In this document: positions 43,079-53,700 of the stretch, piece by piece | How the letters are laid out: every line of letters begins with the position of its first letter | Numbering within the stretch: position 1 is the stretch's first letter | Origin: Burkholderiales bacterium | GTDB lineage: Bacteria; Pseudomonadota; Gammaproteobacteria; Burkholderiales; Ga0077523 | Direction of reading: 5' to 3' | Assembly (NCBI GenBank): GCA_019745565.1 | Contig: JAIESW010000029.1 | Span: 1-64,000 of the forward strand | Length of the DNA stretch: 64,000 bases | Notes under the pieces: generated by a model | Told to the model about the DNA's origin: nothing | The model's input: only the letters and a program-made list of their open reading frames with translations | Databases searched by the model: none | Made by a program: the position numbers and the translations under genes

Positions 43079-44677
43079 ATGGCTTCCTCGGCACGTTCCG
43101 GAATGATCCTGTTCGTCGGCATCGCGCTGCTTGCGGCTGCGCTGGTCATCCATCTGATCCTGCTCGATCCCGGCGTGTGGACCTGGATACCCCTGATCGC
43201 GGGGCTCGCGCTCACGGCGTACGGGGCCTATGCCATCCGCACCGAACTGGCGGAACTGCTGCGGCTGCGCCGCGGCGAGATCGCCTTGTACACCGTGGGC
43301 GTCATCGGCATCCTGGTCGCGCTCGGTTGGTTGTCCACGCGCTTCCCGGTGCGCTACGACATGACCACGCACGGCATGTACTCGCTGTCGGATGCGACCA
43401 TCAAGATGCTTGACCGGCTCGAGCAGCCGGTGCGCATCACCTTCTTCCACGATCCGATGATGCGCGAGACCGTCGAGCTCTACGAGCTGATGGCTGCGCG
43501 GACACCCAAGATCTCCGTGCAGTTCTTCGATCCCATGGCCAACCCGGCCCAGGCCCGGATGATGGGCGTGCAGTTTCCGGGCACGGCGGTGATGGAAAGC
43601 GGAGGGCGCAGACTGCAGGTGAACGGCCCCACCGAGACCGACATCGCCAACGGTATCCTGCGCGTGTCACGGGCATCGACTCAACGCATCTGCTTCCTGG
43701 ACGGTCATGGCGAGCCCGATCCGTTCAGCATCGAGTCCCACGACCACACCGAAGGCGATGCCGGTCACTCCCACGGTCTGGGCGGCAAGTTCGTCGTGCA
43801 CGAACGCCACGGCATGGCCAAGGCGCGCAACTCGCTGGAGTCGATGAACTACAGCGTCGAGAAGGTCGCCCTGTCCCAGACCAGCGTGAGCCTGGACAAG
43901 TGCGCGGTGCTCGTCGTGGCCGGTCCCCAGAACCCGCTGCTGCCCCCGGAGGCGGAGGCGGTCCGCAAGTACATCGAAGGCGGCGGCAATGCGCTCTTCA
44001 TGCTCGATCCGTTCGTGACCACCGGTCTGGAACCGATCGTGCGCAGCCTCGGCATCGTGCTCGACGACGACATGGTGATCGACGACGCGAGCCACTTCTG
44101 GTCCGATCCGTCGGCGCCGGCCGTGACCGACTACAACCGGCACCAGATCACGCGGGAGCTGCCGCTCTCGTTCTTCCCCGGCGCGCGGTCGCTTTCGCCG
44201 ACCCCGCAGCGGGTGCCGAACACCTATGTGATGCCGCTCGCGAATACGTCCAAGCGCAGCTACGGCGAGACGACGCGCGACCGCGCCGAGTTCACCGCCG
44301 GCAAGGATATGGAAGGCCCGCTCACCATCATGGCAGTGGTGTCGCGACGGCTCGACGTGCACGACATCGGCGACGACAGTGCGCCCAAGGAAGGCGAAGA
44401 TGGTTCCAGGCGCCGGTCGCGTATCGTCGTGGTGGGCGATTCGGACTTCGCCACTAACTCGTTCTTCCACATCATGGGCAACGGCAAGCTGTTCCTGAAC
44501 GCGATCAACTACCTCGCGGCCCAGGAGAACCTGATCGGCATCGAGCCGCGCACGTTCGACATGCCGCGCGTCAACCTCACCAACCGGCAGATGAAGGGCA
44601 CGTTCTTCCTGTCGGTGATCCTGATTCCCGCACTGCTTGCGCTGATCGGCACCATCGTATGGTGGAGGCAGCGGTGA
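43079..44677 (+). CDS. GldG-like ABC auxiliary protein
   Basis: 532 residues. Two N-terminal hydrophobic segments (MILFVGIALLAAALVIHLIL and VIGILVALGWLS) precede a large extracytoplasmic domain with YDMTTHGMYSLSDATIKML, ICFLDGHGEPDPF and YIEGGGNALFMLDPF. A single C-terminal helix (FFLSVILIPALLALIGTIVW) follows. This is the GldG/ABC_transp_aux architecture, a membrane-anchored partner of GldA/GldF-type transporters. A His-rich insertion (ESHDHTEGDAGHSHG) near residues 221-235 could bind metal. Starts two bases after the permease and overlaps the next gene as GTGA. Confidence 0.85.
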   Translation: MASSARSGMILFVGIALLAAALVIHLILLDPGVWTWIPLIAGLALTAYGAYAIRTELAELLRLRRGEIALYTVGVIGILVALGWLSTRFPVRYDMTTHGMYSLSDATIKMLDRLEQPVRITFFHDPMMRETVELYELMAARTPKISVQFFDPMANPAQARMMGVQFPGTAVMESGGRRLQVNGPTETDIANGILRVSRASTQRICFLDGHGEPDPFSIESHDHTEGDAGHSHGLGGKFVVHERHGMAKARNSLESMNYSVEKVALSQTSVSLDKCAVLVVAGPQNPLLPPEAEAVRKYIEGGGNALFMLDPFVTTGLEPIVRSLGIVLDDDMVIDDASHFWSDPSAPAVTDYNRHQITRELPLSFFPGARSLSPTPQRVPNTYVMPLANTSKRSYGETTRDRAEFTAGKDMEGPLTIMAVVSRRLDVHDIGDDSAPKEGEDGSRRRSRIVVVGDSDFATNSFFHIMGNGKLFLNAINYLAAQENLIGIEPRTFDMPRVNLTNRQMKGTFFLSVILIPALLALIGTIVWWRQR

Positions 44678-45348
44678 CCGCAGCGCGCGCCCGGCGCAAG
44701 CTCGTCGTCGTCTGGGTGGTACTGCTGGTGCTGGTCGGAGTGATCGTCGCCGTCGAATGGGCGGATCGTGCGGCGGAGCACGCCGATGCGCAGTTCGAGG
44801 CCAGAGGGGGCGACCGCTCGCGCATGGTGGTGCCGATACCGATGGACGAGATCGGGGCGATCGAGATCGCCCACGCCGGTGCCCTGCATCGCTTCGAACG
44901 GGACACGGCAGGCCTGTGGTTCTATCACGGCGCCCACGCCCCCGCCGCAGAACCGGCGCAGGGTCACCGGGCCGATCCGGCACTGGCCGAGAAGATTGCC
45001 AAAGCCTTCGGAGGTTTGGGCCGGGCCAAGTTCGAGCGTGACTTTCCCTTCGACCCGAAGTCCCAGGACTACGGCGTGCTCAATCCGGGGACACTCGTCC
45101 TGCTCTATCGGAAGGGCGAAATGCAGCCGCTGGTGCAGTACGCGGTCGGCGACATGGCGCCGGATGGTGTAAGCCGCTATGTGCTGAAGATCGGAGCCAG
45201 TCAGGTCGATACGCTGCCCGAGTATCACGTCCAGAATCTCGTGGGCCTGGTGCAGGCGGTGAGCACCCCCACGGCGGGGCTCGACGCCACCTTGGGCGGC
45301 GTGCGTACCTTGACCGGCACGCCCGGTTCGACCGGACCATCGAAGTAG
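44674..45348 (+). CDS. DUF4340-like membrane-anchored protein
   Basis: 224 residues. One N-terminal membrane helix (LVVVWVVLLVLVGVIVAVEW) is followed by a periplasmic domain with MDEIGAIEIAHAGALHRFER, AKFERDFPFDPKSQDYGVLN and LIYxxG-like strands, as in DUF4340 proteins found beside GldG. GTG 44674 is preferred: GGAGG lies six bases upstream and it overlaps the GldG-like stop. ATG 44659 is an alternative. Function is unknown; presumably a component of the same transporter. Confidence 0.75.
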   Translation: MTAARARRKLVVVWVVLLVLVGVIVAVEWADRAAEHADAQFEARGGDRSRMVVPIPMDEIGAIEIAHAGALHRFERDTAGLWFYHGAHAPAAEPAQGHRADPALAEKIAKAFGGLGRAKFERDFPFDPKSQDYGVLNPGTLVLLYRKGEMQPLVQYAVGDMAPDGVSRYVLKIGASQVDTLPEYHVQNLVGLVQAVSTPTAGLDATLGGVRTLTGTPGSTGPSK

Positions 45349-45405
45349 TTCGAGTAACATTCTCCGGATGCTGAACCGCCGCAGCCGAATTCAGGGAGTC
45401 TCCGA

Positions 45406-45924
45406 GTGAAGCGGCCCGTCAAACCCGAGAGCGAAGCCGAACGGATCGCGGCCTTGCGGGCGCTGCTGGTGCTCGACACCGAACCGGAAGAGCAGTTCGA
45501 CGCGATGACGGCCTACTGCGCCTCGCGCTTCGACGTCGAGATTGCCCTGGTGACGTTGGTGGACACCGACCGGCAGTGGTTCAAGTCCGCCTGTGGTCTC
45601 GCGTCCCGCGAGACTTCCCGCGACGTGAGCTTCTGCGGTCATGCCATTCTGGAGGACGGCGTGATGATCATTCCGGATGCGCGATCCGACGAGCGCTTCT
45701 GGGACAACCCGCTGGTCACCGGGCCGCCCAACATCCGCTTCTACGCCGGCGCGCCGCTCAAGCTCTCCAGTGGGCATCGGGTCGGAACCCTGTGCCTGAT
45801 CCACGACGAGCCCAAGCGGCTCGAAGGCGAGGATCTCGCCCACTTGCGCGAACTGGCCGCGGTCGTGGCGCGGGAGTTGGAGAAGAGGGTTGCCTTGCTG
45901 ACGGGCAGACCGCCGGAAGCCTGA
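45406..45924 (+). CDS. GAF-domain protein
   Basis: 172 residues, essentially a single GAF domain: ALVTLVDTDRQWFKSACGL, ETSRDVSFCGHAIL, RFYAGAPLKLSSGHRVGTLC. GAF domains bind small molecules such as cyclic nucleotides or chromophores. No output domain is fused, so it may act through a partner. The conserved FCGHAI Cys could be redox-active or a ligand. GTG 45406 has no obvious alternative. It is convergent with the TpsB gene. Confidence 0.85.
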   Translation: MKRPVKPESEAERIAALRALLVLDTEPEEQFDAMTAYCASRFDVEIALVTLVDTDRQWFKSACGLASRETSRDVSFCGHAILEDGVMIIPDARSDERFWDNPLVTGPPNIRFYAGAPLKLSSGHRVGTLCLIHDEPKRLEGEDLAHLRELAAVVARELEKRVALLTGRPPEA

Positions 45925-46025
45925 GGACCGCCGGTGCGACATGCAGGACGGCCTCAAGGTCATCCTGTCGAGCGAAGCTGCGGGACCGTGAGCGCGCGCC
46001 GCCGGTCGGCGCGGTGCGCGAGACT

Positions 46026-47702
46026 TCAGTAGACCATCGACTGCACGTAGACGTGCAGCACCCAGTCGCGCGGCGCCGGTCCACGCTCGGCCAGCGGCAG
46101 GCCCAGCATGACCCGGCCGCTGAAGTACTTGGTGAAGTTGTACAGCACGCCGCCGCCGGTGCTGGTGAGCGTGTCGCCCCAGTCGAAGCTCTGGCCGGTG
46201 GCCCCGCCGGGGACGACGCCGCCGTGATCGAAGAACAGCACGGCGCGCAACCGGTCTCCGGTGGGGATGCCCGCACCTGCCAGTTGCGTCGAGAGAATCG
46301 GCATCTGCAGTTCGCCGCTCACGAAATAGCCACGCGCGCCGATGAGCAGACCTTCCGGATATCCGCGCACCGTCGCCATGCCGCCGATGAAGAACTGCTC
46401 GAAGGAGGGCAGGCGCGGTTCGTTGGCGAGTTGGAACGAGCCGCGCACGATGGTAGTCAGGCCGTTGCGGTAGGTGTTGGTCCAGAGACCGTCGGCGTTG
46501 TACTTGTAGAAGTCGAGGTCGCCGCCGAAGTTGCTGCTGCCGCGGGTCAGGAACTGGCGCGTGTACCAGAAGCCGTTCGCGGTGAAGCGCTGGGCGTCGA
46601 AGCCGAGCGTGAAGGTGCGCGTGTCGGCGCGAGTCAGCGGCACGTCGGAGAACTTGGTGATCGAGTCCTTGGTGTTGAACCCGGCGAACACGTTCACGCG
46701 CTGCTGGTTCTCCGCGATCACCGGCTGGGTGATGTTGAAACCAGCGTTGGAAGCGCTGCCGGTAACGTCGAGAGGTTCGAATGGACCGGACTTGATCTCG
46801 ATTGCGCTGGCGTCGTACTGGAAGCCGGCACGCGTGCCCCACCGGGTGAACGGCACGCTGTAGGCGATGGACCCGGCTTTGGTCCCGTCGGCGCCGCTCG
46901 CCGTCACCGTCAGCGGATCGCTCAGGCCGAACACGCTCCTTGAATTGAAGATGAGGCCCAGCCGATTGCGGCCGATCTCGTCACGGCCCGCGTTGTCGCC
47001 GAAGATCGTCACGCCGTAGCGCTGGGGTTCCTGGGCGCGGATGACGGCGTCGACGGTACCGAAGGCGCTGCCCGGTTTCAGGCTGGCCGCCGTCTTCACG
47101 TCGTTGGTGTTGTTGATGAAGGCGAGATCCTTCTCCAGCTGCTGGACGTTCAGCGTCTCGCCCGGTTTGGCGCTGATCCGGTCGAGGAAAAAGCGGTCGC
47201 GGATGTAGGTCGCCCCTTCGATCTTCACCTCGCCCAGCTTGCCTTCCACCAGGCGAACCTCCACGGTGCCGGCATCCACTTTCTGCGGCGGCAGGAAAGC
47301 CTGGCAGGTGACGCAACCCTTCGCCTTGTACAGCGCGTTGAACGCGGCGACCACGTCGAACAGTTCCTGGATCGTGACCTCGCGCCCCGTCACCTTGGAG
47401 GTGATCGCCTCGATCTCGGCCGGTTGCAGAATCTCCGACGGATTGGTCACGATGCGATTGACCTGCACGCGTGCCGTGGTTTCCGGCGCCTTGGGGGCGG
47501 GCTTCTGCGTCTGGTCCTCGATCAGGTCACCCTCGGGCGGGCGTTCCTGCAGGCGCTTCTGGAGCTGGTAGTACTCGAGCGTGCGCTGCTGCTCCTGCTG
47601 GATGCCGCCGGCATCCGTAGGCGTCTGCCCCAGGACCACCGACGGCAGCGTGGCGAGAACGACGAAAGCGAGCAGGCAGGAGCGATTCGTACGCATGGTC
47701 AT
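46026..47702 (-). CDS. TpsB-type outer-membrane transporter (ShlB/FhaC/HecB family)
   Basis: 558 residues. A signal peptide (CLLAFVVLATLPSVVLG) is followed by a Gln-rich helix and Pro-rich linker (QKPAPKAPETTARV). Two POTRA domains come next (VNRIVTNPSEILQPAEIEAI and VEVRLVEGKLGEVKIEGATY), then a 16-strand barrel with the L6 tetrad in GGMATVRGYPEGLLIGARGY and an aromatic C-terminus. A Cys pair (CVTC) lies in the first POTRA. It secretes the adhesin encoded immediately upstream (64-base gap). ATG 47702 is used; ATG 47696 is nearly equivalent. No other secretion substrate is adjacent. Confidence 0.92.
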   Translation of the reverse strand: MTMRTNRSCLLAFVVLATLPSVVLGQTPTDAGGIQQEQQRTLEYYQLQKRLQERPPEGDLIEDQTQKPAPKAPETTARVQVNRIVTNPSEILQPAEIEAITSKVTGREVTIQELFDVVAAFNALYKAKGCVTCQAFLPPQKVDAGTVEVRLVEGKLGEVKIEGATYIRDRFFLDRISAKPGETLNVQQLEKDLAFINNTNDVKTAASLKPGSAFGTVDAVIRAQEPQRYGVTIFGDNAGRDEIGRNRLGLIFNSRSVFGLSDPLTVTASGADGTKAGSIAYSVPFTRWGTRAGFQYDASAIEIKSGPFEPLDVTGSASNAGFNITQPVIAENQQRVNVFAGFNTKDSITKFSDVPLTRADTRTFTLGFDAQRFTANGFWYTRQFLTRGSSNFGGDLDFYKYNADGLWTNTYRNGLTTIVRGSFQLANEPRLPSFEQFFIGGMATVRGYPEGLLIGARGYFVSGELQMPILSTQLAGAGIPTGDRLRAVLFFDHGGVVPGGATGQSFDWGDTLTSTGGGVLYNFTKYFSGRVMLGLPLAERGPAPRDWVLHVYVQSMVY

Positions 47703-47766
47703 CCGCTGGGCCGAGAGAGAACGAGTGCCTGGCGGCAGGTGAGCGCGGGCACCCAAACCGCAAAGC

Positions 47767-50700
47767 TTACTGTGCATTGATCTGGGTGTCTGCGGGACCG
47801 TTGATCGCATCCGGGTTCGGCCCGAGCAGATCGGAGGACTGTTCCACCAGGCCTTTCGGCTCGTCGAGGCGACCGTTGCCTCCGGGCGAGTAGGCCACTT
47901 CGCCCGGCGGCACCAGCGACGGGTGCGTCAGCGTGAGCAGCTTGGGTCCGAAGGTGGCGAGGCTCGTCTCGCTGCCGCCGCCGTTTACTTCGAAGCCGTC
48001 GGCGAAGTAGACCACGATGGCGTTGGTCTCGAACTTCCGGTCGGCCTGGAAGTAAAGGTAGAACGGCGGGGTCGAGTAGATCTGCATGTCGTAGCCGGGG
48101 ATCATGCCGCTCGGCGTGTTGTCGAGCACGACGCGGTAGAAGCGGTTGGCGAACGTCGCTTCCTGGCCGATCAGTGTCTCCATGAAGCGGAGGTTGGCCA
48201 CCTCGCCGCGGAACGTCGCGCTCTCGGCCCGCAGCAGATCGACGCGGATGGCATCCGAAGCGAAGGCATGCACGTCGACGTTCTGCGCCAGACCGCCGTT
48301 GCGCCCGGCCAGGTCGAGCACCAGGGTGGAGGCGCCGAAGGGCCGCACGTCGTCGATCTCGATGCGATCGGAACGCACGTTCAGTGCGTCGGCGATGATC
48401 GTGGTCGTGCCACCCGAGGAGAGGTCGCTCAGGTACAGCGTGCCGAACGGGTTGCGCAGATGGATGTCGCCGGCGGCGACTGCGTCGAGCGAGCCGCCCT
48501 CGTCCATGCGAACGTCGAGCGGGGTCCCGGCGGCGCCGATCGACCCGCCGGCCGTCAGGCTGCCGTCGCGGGCTCGCAGGTTGATGCCCTCGTCGCCGAT
48601 GCCGTCGGTGATGCTGCCGGCCGTCGCCTTGAGGTGCACTGACCCGGGCGAGTAGACCGTGTCGAGGTTCATGTCGCCGGTCTCGGCTTCGAGCCAGATG
48701 CCGTCCTGGGCGCGGGCCGTGAGCTTCGCGGCGTTCCTCAACTGCAGGCGCAGCGGGTTGCCGTCCGCACCGAGGGCCCCGCGGGCTGCTTCGAGAATCA
48801 TATCGCCGCCGCGGATGAACGCACCGGCGAGCGGGTCGCCGTCGGCATCCACGTGACCGATGAAGCCCTTGGCTTTGATGCGCACGGCGTCTTCGGTCGC
48901 CACGTTGGCGATGCGCAAGTCGCCACGCGATCCGAGGAAGATCTCGGACGGCGTGGTGGGCGCAGCCGCCTGGGCCGACAGCGACACGACACCGGTCGCG
49001 TCGATGTTGAAGTCCTCGGGGTTGGCGATGATGATGCGGTTGCCCACGATGCGGATATCGCGTCGTTCGGCTGCGGCCAGTGCCAGGATCTGGTCCTGGT
49101 TCAGGTTGAGAGGCTGGCCCGCCGCCGGGATGATGATCTCCACTTCGCGGCCGGCGCCGGGGCTGCCGATGCCGCCGTTGCCGGTGACCACCATCACGTT
49201 GCGGCCGGCGATGTTCGGATCCTCCAGGCGCACGTTGGTGTCGGTGGTCTCCTTGAGCGCGCCGGCGCTGATCGAGTAGCGCAGCTCGGCTTCGGTCCAG
49301 GCCGCACCGGTGGTGAGCTTGGCCGGATCGTTCGCCACGTCGTACACGTAGTTGAAGTTGGGGTTGTATGCGGCGCTGCCGTACTCGTGCGCACGATTCA
49401 GCTCGAGCTGCGTGATCTGCGCGTCGCTCCAGCCGAGATTGACGCGGTAGTAGTCGCGTTCGGTCGCGGTCAGCGCGAAGCCCTGGTTGGGATTGAACGC
49501 GCTCGCCGTGTAGGTCTTGTTGCCGTTTGCATCGGTGCGTTCCTGCAGGTTGCGCACGGTGCGCCAGTAGGTCTGGTACTCGCGCTCCTTCAGCGCCTCG
49601 TAGGCCTTGATGGTGGAATCGGCGAGCGTCTTCTGGTCGCCGATCAGGCGCATGTCGCTCCACAGGCTCTGCAGCTGGGCCACGGTACGTTCGTCGCGCG
49701 TCTCGACCGGGTTCACGTCGCGGATACCGCCGTTCGGGACTTCGATGCGGACATCACCGGTGAGCGACCGGACCTTCTCGACCCACAGGTCGCCGGCTAG
49801 CTGGCGCAGGCCGATGTCGCCTGCCGCGGTCGCTTTGAGGCCGTCGCCGTCCGTCGCGCTGCCCACCTGGATGCCGAGCGGGTTGACCAGGCTGCCGATG
49901 GCGCCGGCGTTCGCGACGAGTTCGACGTGATTGCCCTGCACCAGCGAGTTGGCGTTGAGGGCCGTGATGCCGCCGTCGCTTACCAGCCGGGCATTGCCTG
50001 ATTGCGAAGTGAACTTGTCGACCCGCGCCTGCCCCTCGATCTGGGTGAGATACACCCCGCCGGCGCGCGTCTCGAGCTTGAGCGTCGTGGCGCCCGCGAG
50101 GGTGCCGGTCACGTCGACACCGCTGTCCGCCTGGTAGCCCGAGCGGATCGCGCGATCGGCGGTGCCGATGCCCTGATCCGCCTTGAGGTTGAGCGCCGAG
50201 GTGTACGCGATCGCCGTGGGCGAGAGCTGCTGGATCGAACCCTGGGTGCTGGTGATCGACGTGGCGCCGTCGCGGTTGATGATGCTGTCGCCGAGGTGGA
50301 CGCTCTTCACCGAGTTCACGTTGATGGCGCCCGCGTCGTAGCCGAAGAACTCGATGCCGATCGGCATGTCCGCCTTGATGCTGTGACGATAGGTCTGGGT
50401 CACGGCGGTGTGGTAGGTCTCCGTGCTCTGGTAGATGCGCGAGAAGCACAGGTCTCCCAGGCAGTCGGTACCCCACGAGGTCTGCTCCGGCTCGCCGATC
50501 CGCACGCGTGCGTTGCGATTCTGGAAGCGGTTGTACTCGAACTCGTACTGTTGCATCGACGCGGCGGCCGTGGGGCCCACATCCTCGAGGAACTCGCCCT
50601 TCATCAACGCGATCGGGTCGACCACCTCGACGTCGCGACGGGTCGGCTGCTGGCCCGGGTCCTTGCCAAGGCCGTCGATGCCGATGGTGGACTTGCTCTG

Positions 50701-53700
50701 GTAGATCTCCTTCTCCACCAGAGTGGAGCGGCGGCCTGTGACCCAAACGTAGCGGCGGTACTCGTCGGGCTGGTACGTGGTCGAACGCACGCGTTGACCG
50801 TTGCCGTCGATCGTGCCGGTCGTGGTGACCACGGCGGCGACGTTGGTCGGATTGCCGGCGCCATCGACCGTATGGTTGTCGGTCTGGACGATGGTGTCGC
50901 CCACCCGCGTGTAGATGGTGGTTAGCGGCGTGTCGGCGTCGATGCGCTTGTCGGGTGCCGTGTCGGTGATCTTGATTGTGCCCGCGATACCGGGACCCAC
51001 GTCGAGACGGTTCAGCGTCATCTCGTAGCCGGTCTGGTTGTCGATCGAGATGCGGCCGTAGCCGTCGATGGTGCGCAGCTTGCCGGAGCCGGTGCTGAAG
51101 ATGTTGCCGTAGATCTCGAGATAGCCGCCCTGCACCTTGACCGGATTCACCTCGATCTTCTGGGTGTCCGGGTTCCAGAACGCCGCGATCTCGCCGGTGC
51201 CGGGGTTCACGGTGTTGAGCGCGAGCTTGCCCGTGCCGGTGTAGCCGGCGATGGTGGCGTTGAGGCCCGCCGCCAGCGTCAGCGTGCGCATCGGCAGGCC
51301 GCTCTGGATCGTGCCGTTGATGTTGAGCTTCTCGGCCGCGATGAACACGTTGTTGCCGGCGATGATGGCCGGGTTCGGCAGGTCGGGATCGACCTCGCGC
51401 GTCGCCGGCAGGTTGCCGTCGGCCGTCGCCGTCGGGAAGATGTTGAACGGATCGGTACGGATACGGTTGGTGCCGTACTGGTCTTCGTAGCTGCGAGCAA
51501 AGGTGTTGTAGTGCGCGCGCGGCGCGCCGCCCTGGTGGCTGAAGCCCCAGATGAACTGCTGGATGAAGTCGCCGTCGGTGCGGATGTCGACCGTCTGCGC
51601 CTCGATGCGGGCACCGACCACGATACTGCCCGTGCTCGCCACGGCCACCGTGCCGCGGATGTTGTTGATCTCGCCGTTCAGGTAGATCTCGGGGTCTGGC
51701 CGCGGATCTCCGGCCGGCGCGGTGAACGTGTTCTTGACCGAGATCAGCGGCCGCTCGGGCGCGAACGTCGTTTCCAGCGTCTGGAGATTGACCGCGTTGC
51801 CCGGGGCCTGGCGCACGTTGATGTCGTTGTTGTTCGCGACCGCCACGCCGTTGAACGTCACGAAGCCGCCGGCATCCTCGGGGATGGTCAGCTTGCCCAT
51901 CCGCAGGAAGCGATCGGAGGCGTTGTTGACGATGATCTTCACGTCGCCCGGCGCACGGACCACGCCGTTGCCGACGAAGCTGTCGGCGGTGACGTTGACG
52001 TTGCCGGAGCGCGCCAGGATGTCGGCGACATCGATGAAGCTCACGGAGATGTTCTCGCCGCCGAGCTTCGCGAGCTTGCCTTCCAGGAACGCCTTCTCGG
52101 CGAGGAAGGCGCCGGCCACGTCGGTGTCGGAGGCGTACTGCGTGGCGAGCTGTTGCAGAAGGACGATCCGCTTCTGGATTTCGCGTTGCAGCGACTGGTT
52201 GCCCACCACGCTCGCGTTGACGCCTTCGCTCTGCAGCACGATGTTGCCGAGCGCGTCGACGGTCAAGTACTGCTCGTGGTAGATGCCGGAATCGACGGTG
52301 CCGTTGACGATGACGCGGTTCTGGGCGTTGACGGTGGTGGAACCGCCGTGGATGTCCAGGTTCACGTCACCGCCGCCGAACGCGTTGCTGATCGCGCTGC
52401 CGACCGCCGCCAGGGCTTCGCGATAGAGATCCTTGCCGATGCCGTAGCCGACCGCCTTGGTGAGGCCGTCGTCCGCGACCAGGTTCACGTCCTTGACGCT
52501 GCGGACCGTTGCGCCCGTGCGCACGTCGACCGTGTTGTGCTGGATGATCTCGCCATCGGCCTCGGGCGAAGTCTCGATCGGGAACACGGTCTTGTTCCAG
52601 AGATCGGTGCGGGCCGAGACGTAGATGTCGTTCTCGGCACCGCCGGTGCTGCGGCCCGCGGTGAGGTTGACGTCGTTCTGCGATTCGAGCGTGGCGCCGC
52701 TGCCGATGATGACGGTGTCGGCGATGTTGGCGCGGGCGATCGAATGACCCTGCGCGGCCCCCGCCAGACCGTAGGTCTTGGCATTGGCGTTGGCATCGAT
52801 GCCCGCGGTGCGGTCGCCGTTGCCGTCGGTCCCGCGGATCAACGTGCGGGCGCCGAGGTTGATGTCGCCTACGCTGATCAGCGTGGCGCCGTCGCCGACC
52901 ACGACCCGCGCCTGGTTGGCCTGGGGCGAGTTCGGGTTCTCGACGTTCTCGTAGCGGATGATCGACTGGGCGCTGGCGATCGCGATGGCGCCGCCCGCAT
53001 CCAGCTTCGCGCGGTCGCGCGCCTCCACGTCGTTGAGTGCGTTCAAGTCGAAGCGGCCGGGCGCATCGCGCGTGCCGGACACCGTGATGTCCACGTTGAG
53101 ACCGAGGGTGGCGGCGGTATCGTTCGCGATGTTGGTCTCGCTCTTGGCCGCGGCCCCGTTGAGGAAGCCACCCGAGCCCGACTCGACGTTGTAGTCCGAC
53201 AGCAGCGGCTTGCGCGTGCGGTTGTTGGCGTTGACCGTGAGGTCCTTGGTATCCACCAGGGCGTTGTTGCCGATGGCCGACTCGACCTGGGAATTGACCC
53301 GGTTGGTCGCCCAAGCACCGCTCAGACCCAGCGCTGCCGCGTTGGTGCTGCTCGCGCGGCTGTTCACCGTGGCCGTGTGGTCGGCGAGGATGGAGAGGCT
53401 CTGGACGTCGATCAGTTTCCGGTTGCCGGCGTCGTTGCCCTCGAGCCAGGCGCGGGTGGTGGTGCGACTCACCACGTCGGCGCTGGCGGCGGAGCCCGAG
53501 ATCAGACCGCCGCTGCCGGACTCGGCCTGCGCGTAATCATTGTCGAGACCGACCGCTTCGACCCGCAGCGATCCGCCGGTCACCGTGACGCCCTTGCCGA
53601 CGTGTGCTTCGGTGCGGGTCGTGGCCGTGGCGGTGGATTCATTGGACCCGACCGCGAGCAGCAGCGAGACGCTGATGCCCGAAACCGATGCCGACTGCTT

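Noticed and set aside
45925..46025. Hairpin between the GAF and TpsB genes as a bidirectional terminator
   Set aside because: CGCGCCG..CGGCGCG is only a 7-bp stem without T-runs in either direction, not distinguishable from background in this GC-rich gap.
48915..48940. RGD tripeptide (GSRGDLRI) in the adhesin as an integrin-binding site
   Set aside because: A three-residue motif in a 5400-residue Gly/Arg-containing protein is expected by chance, and the organism looks environmental.
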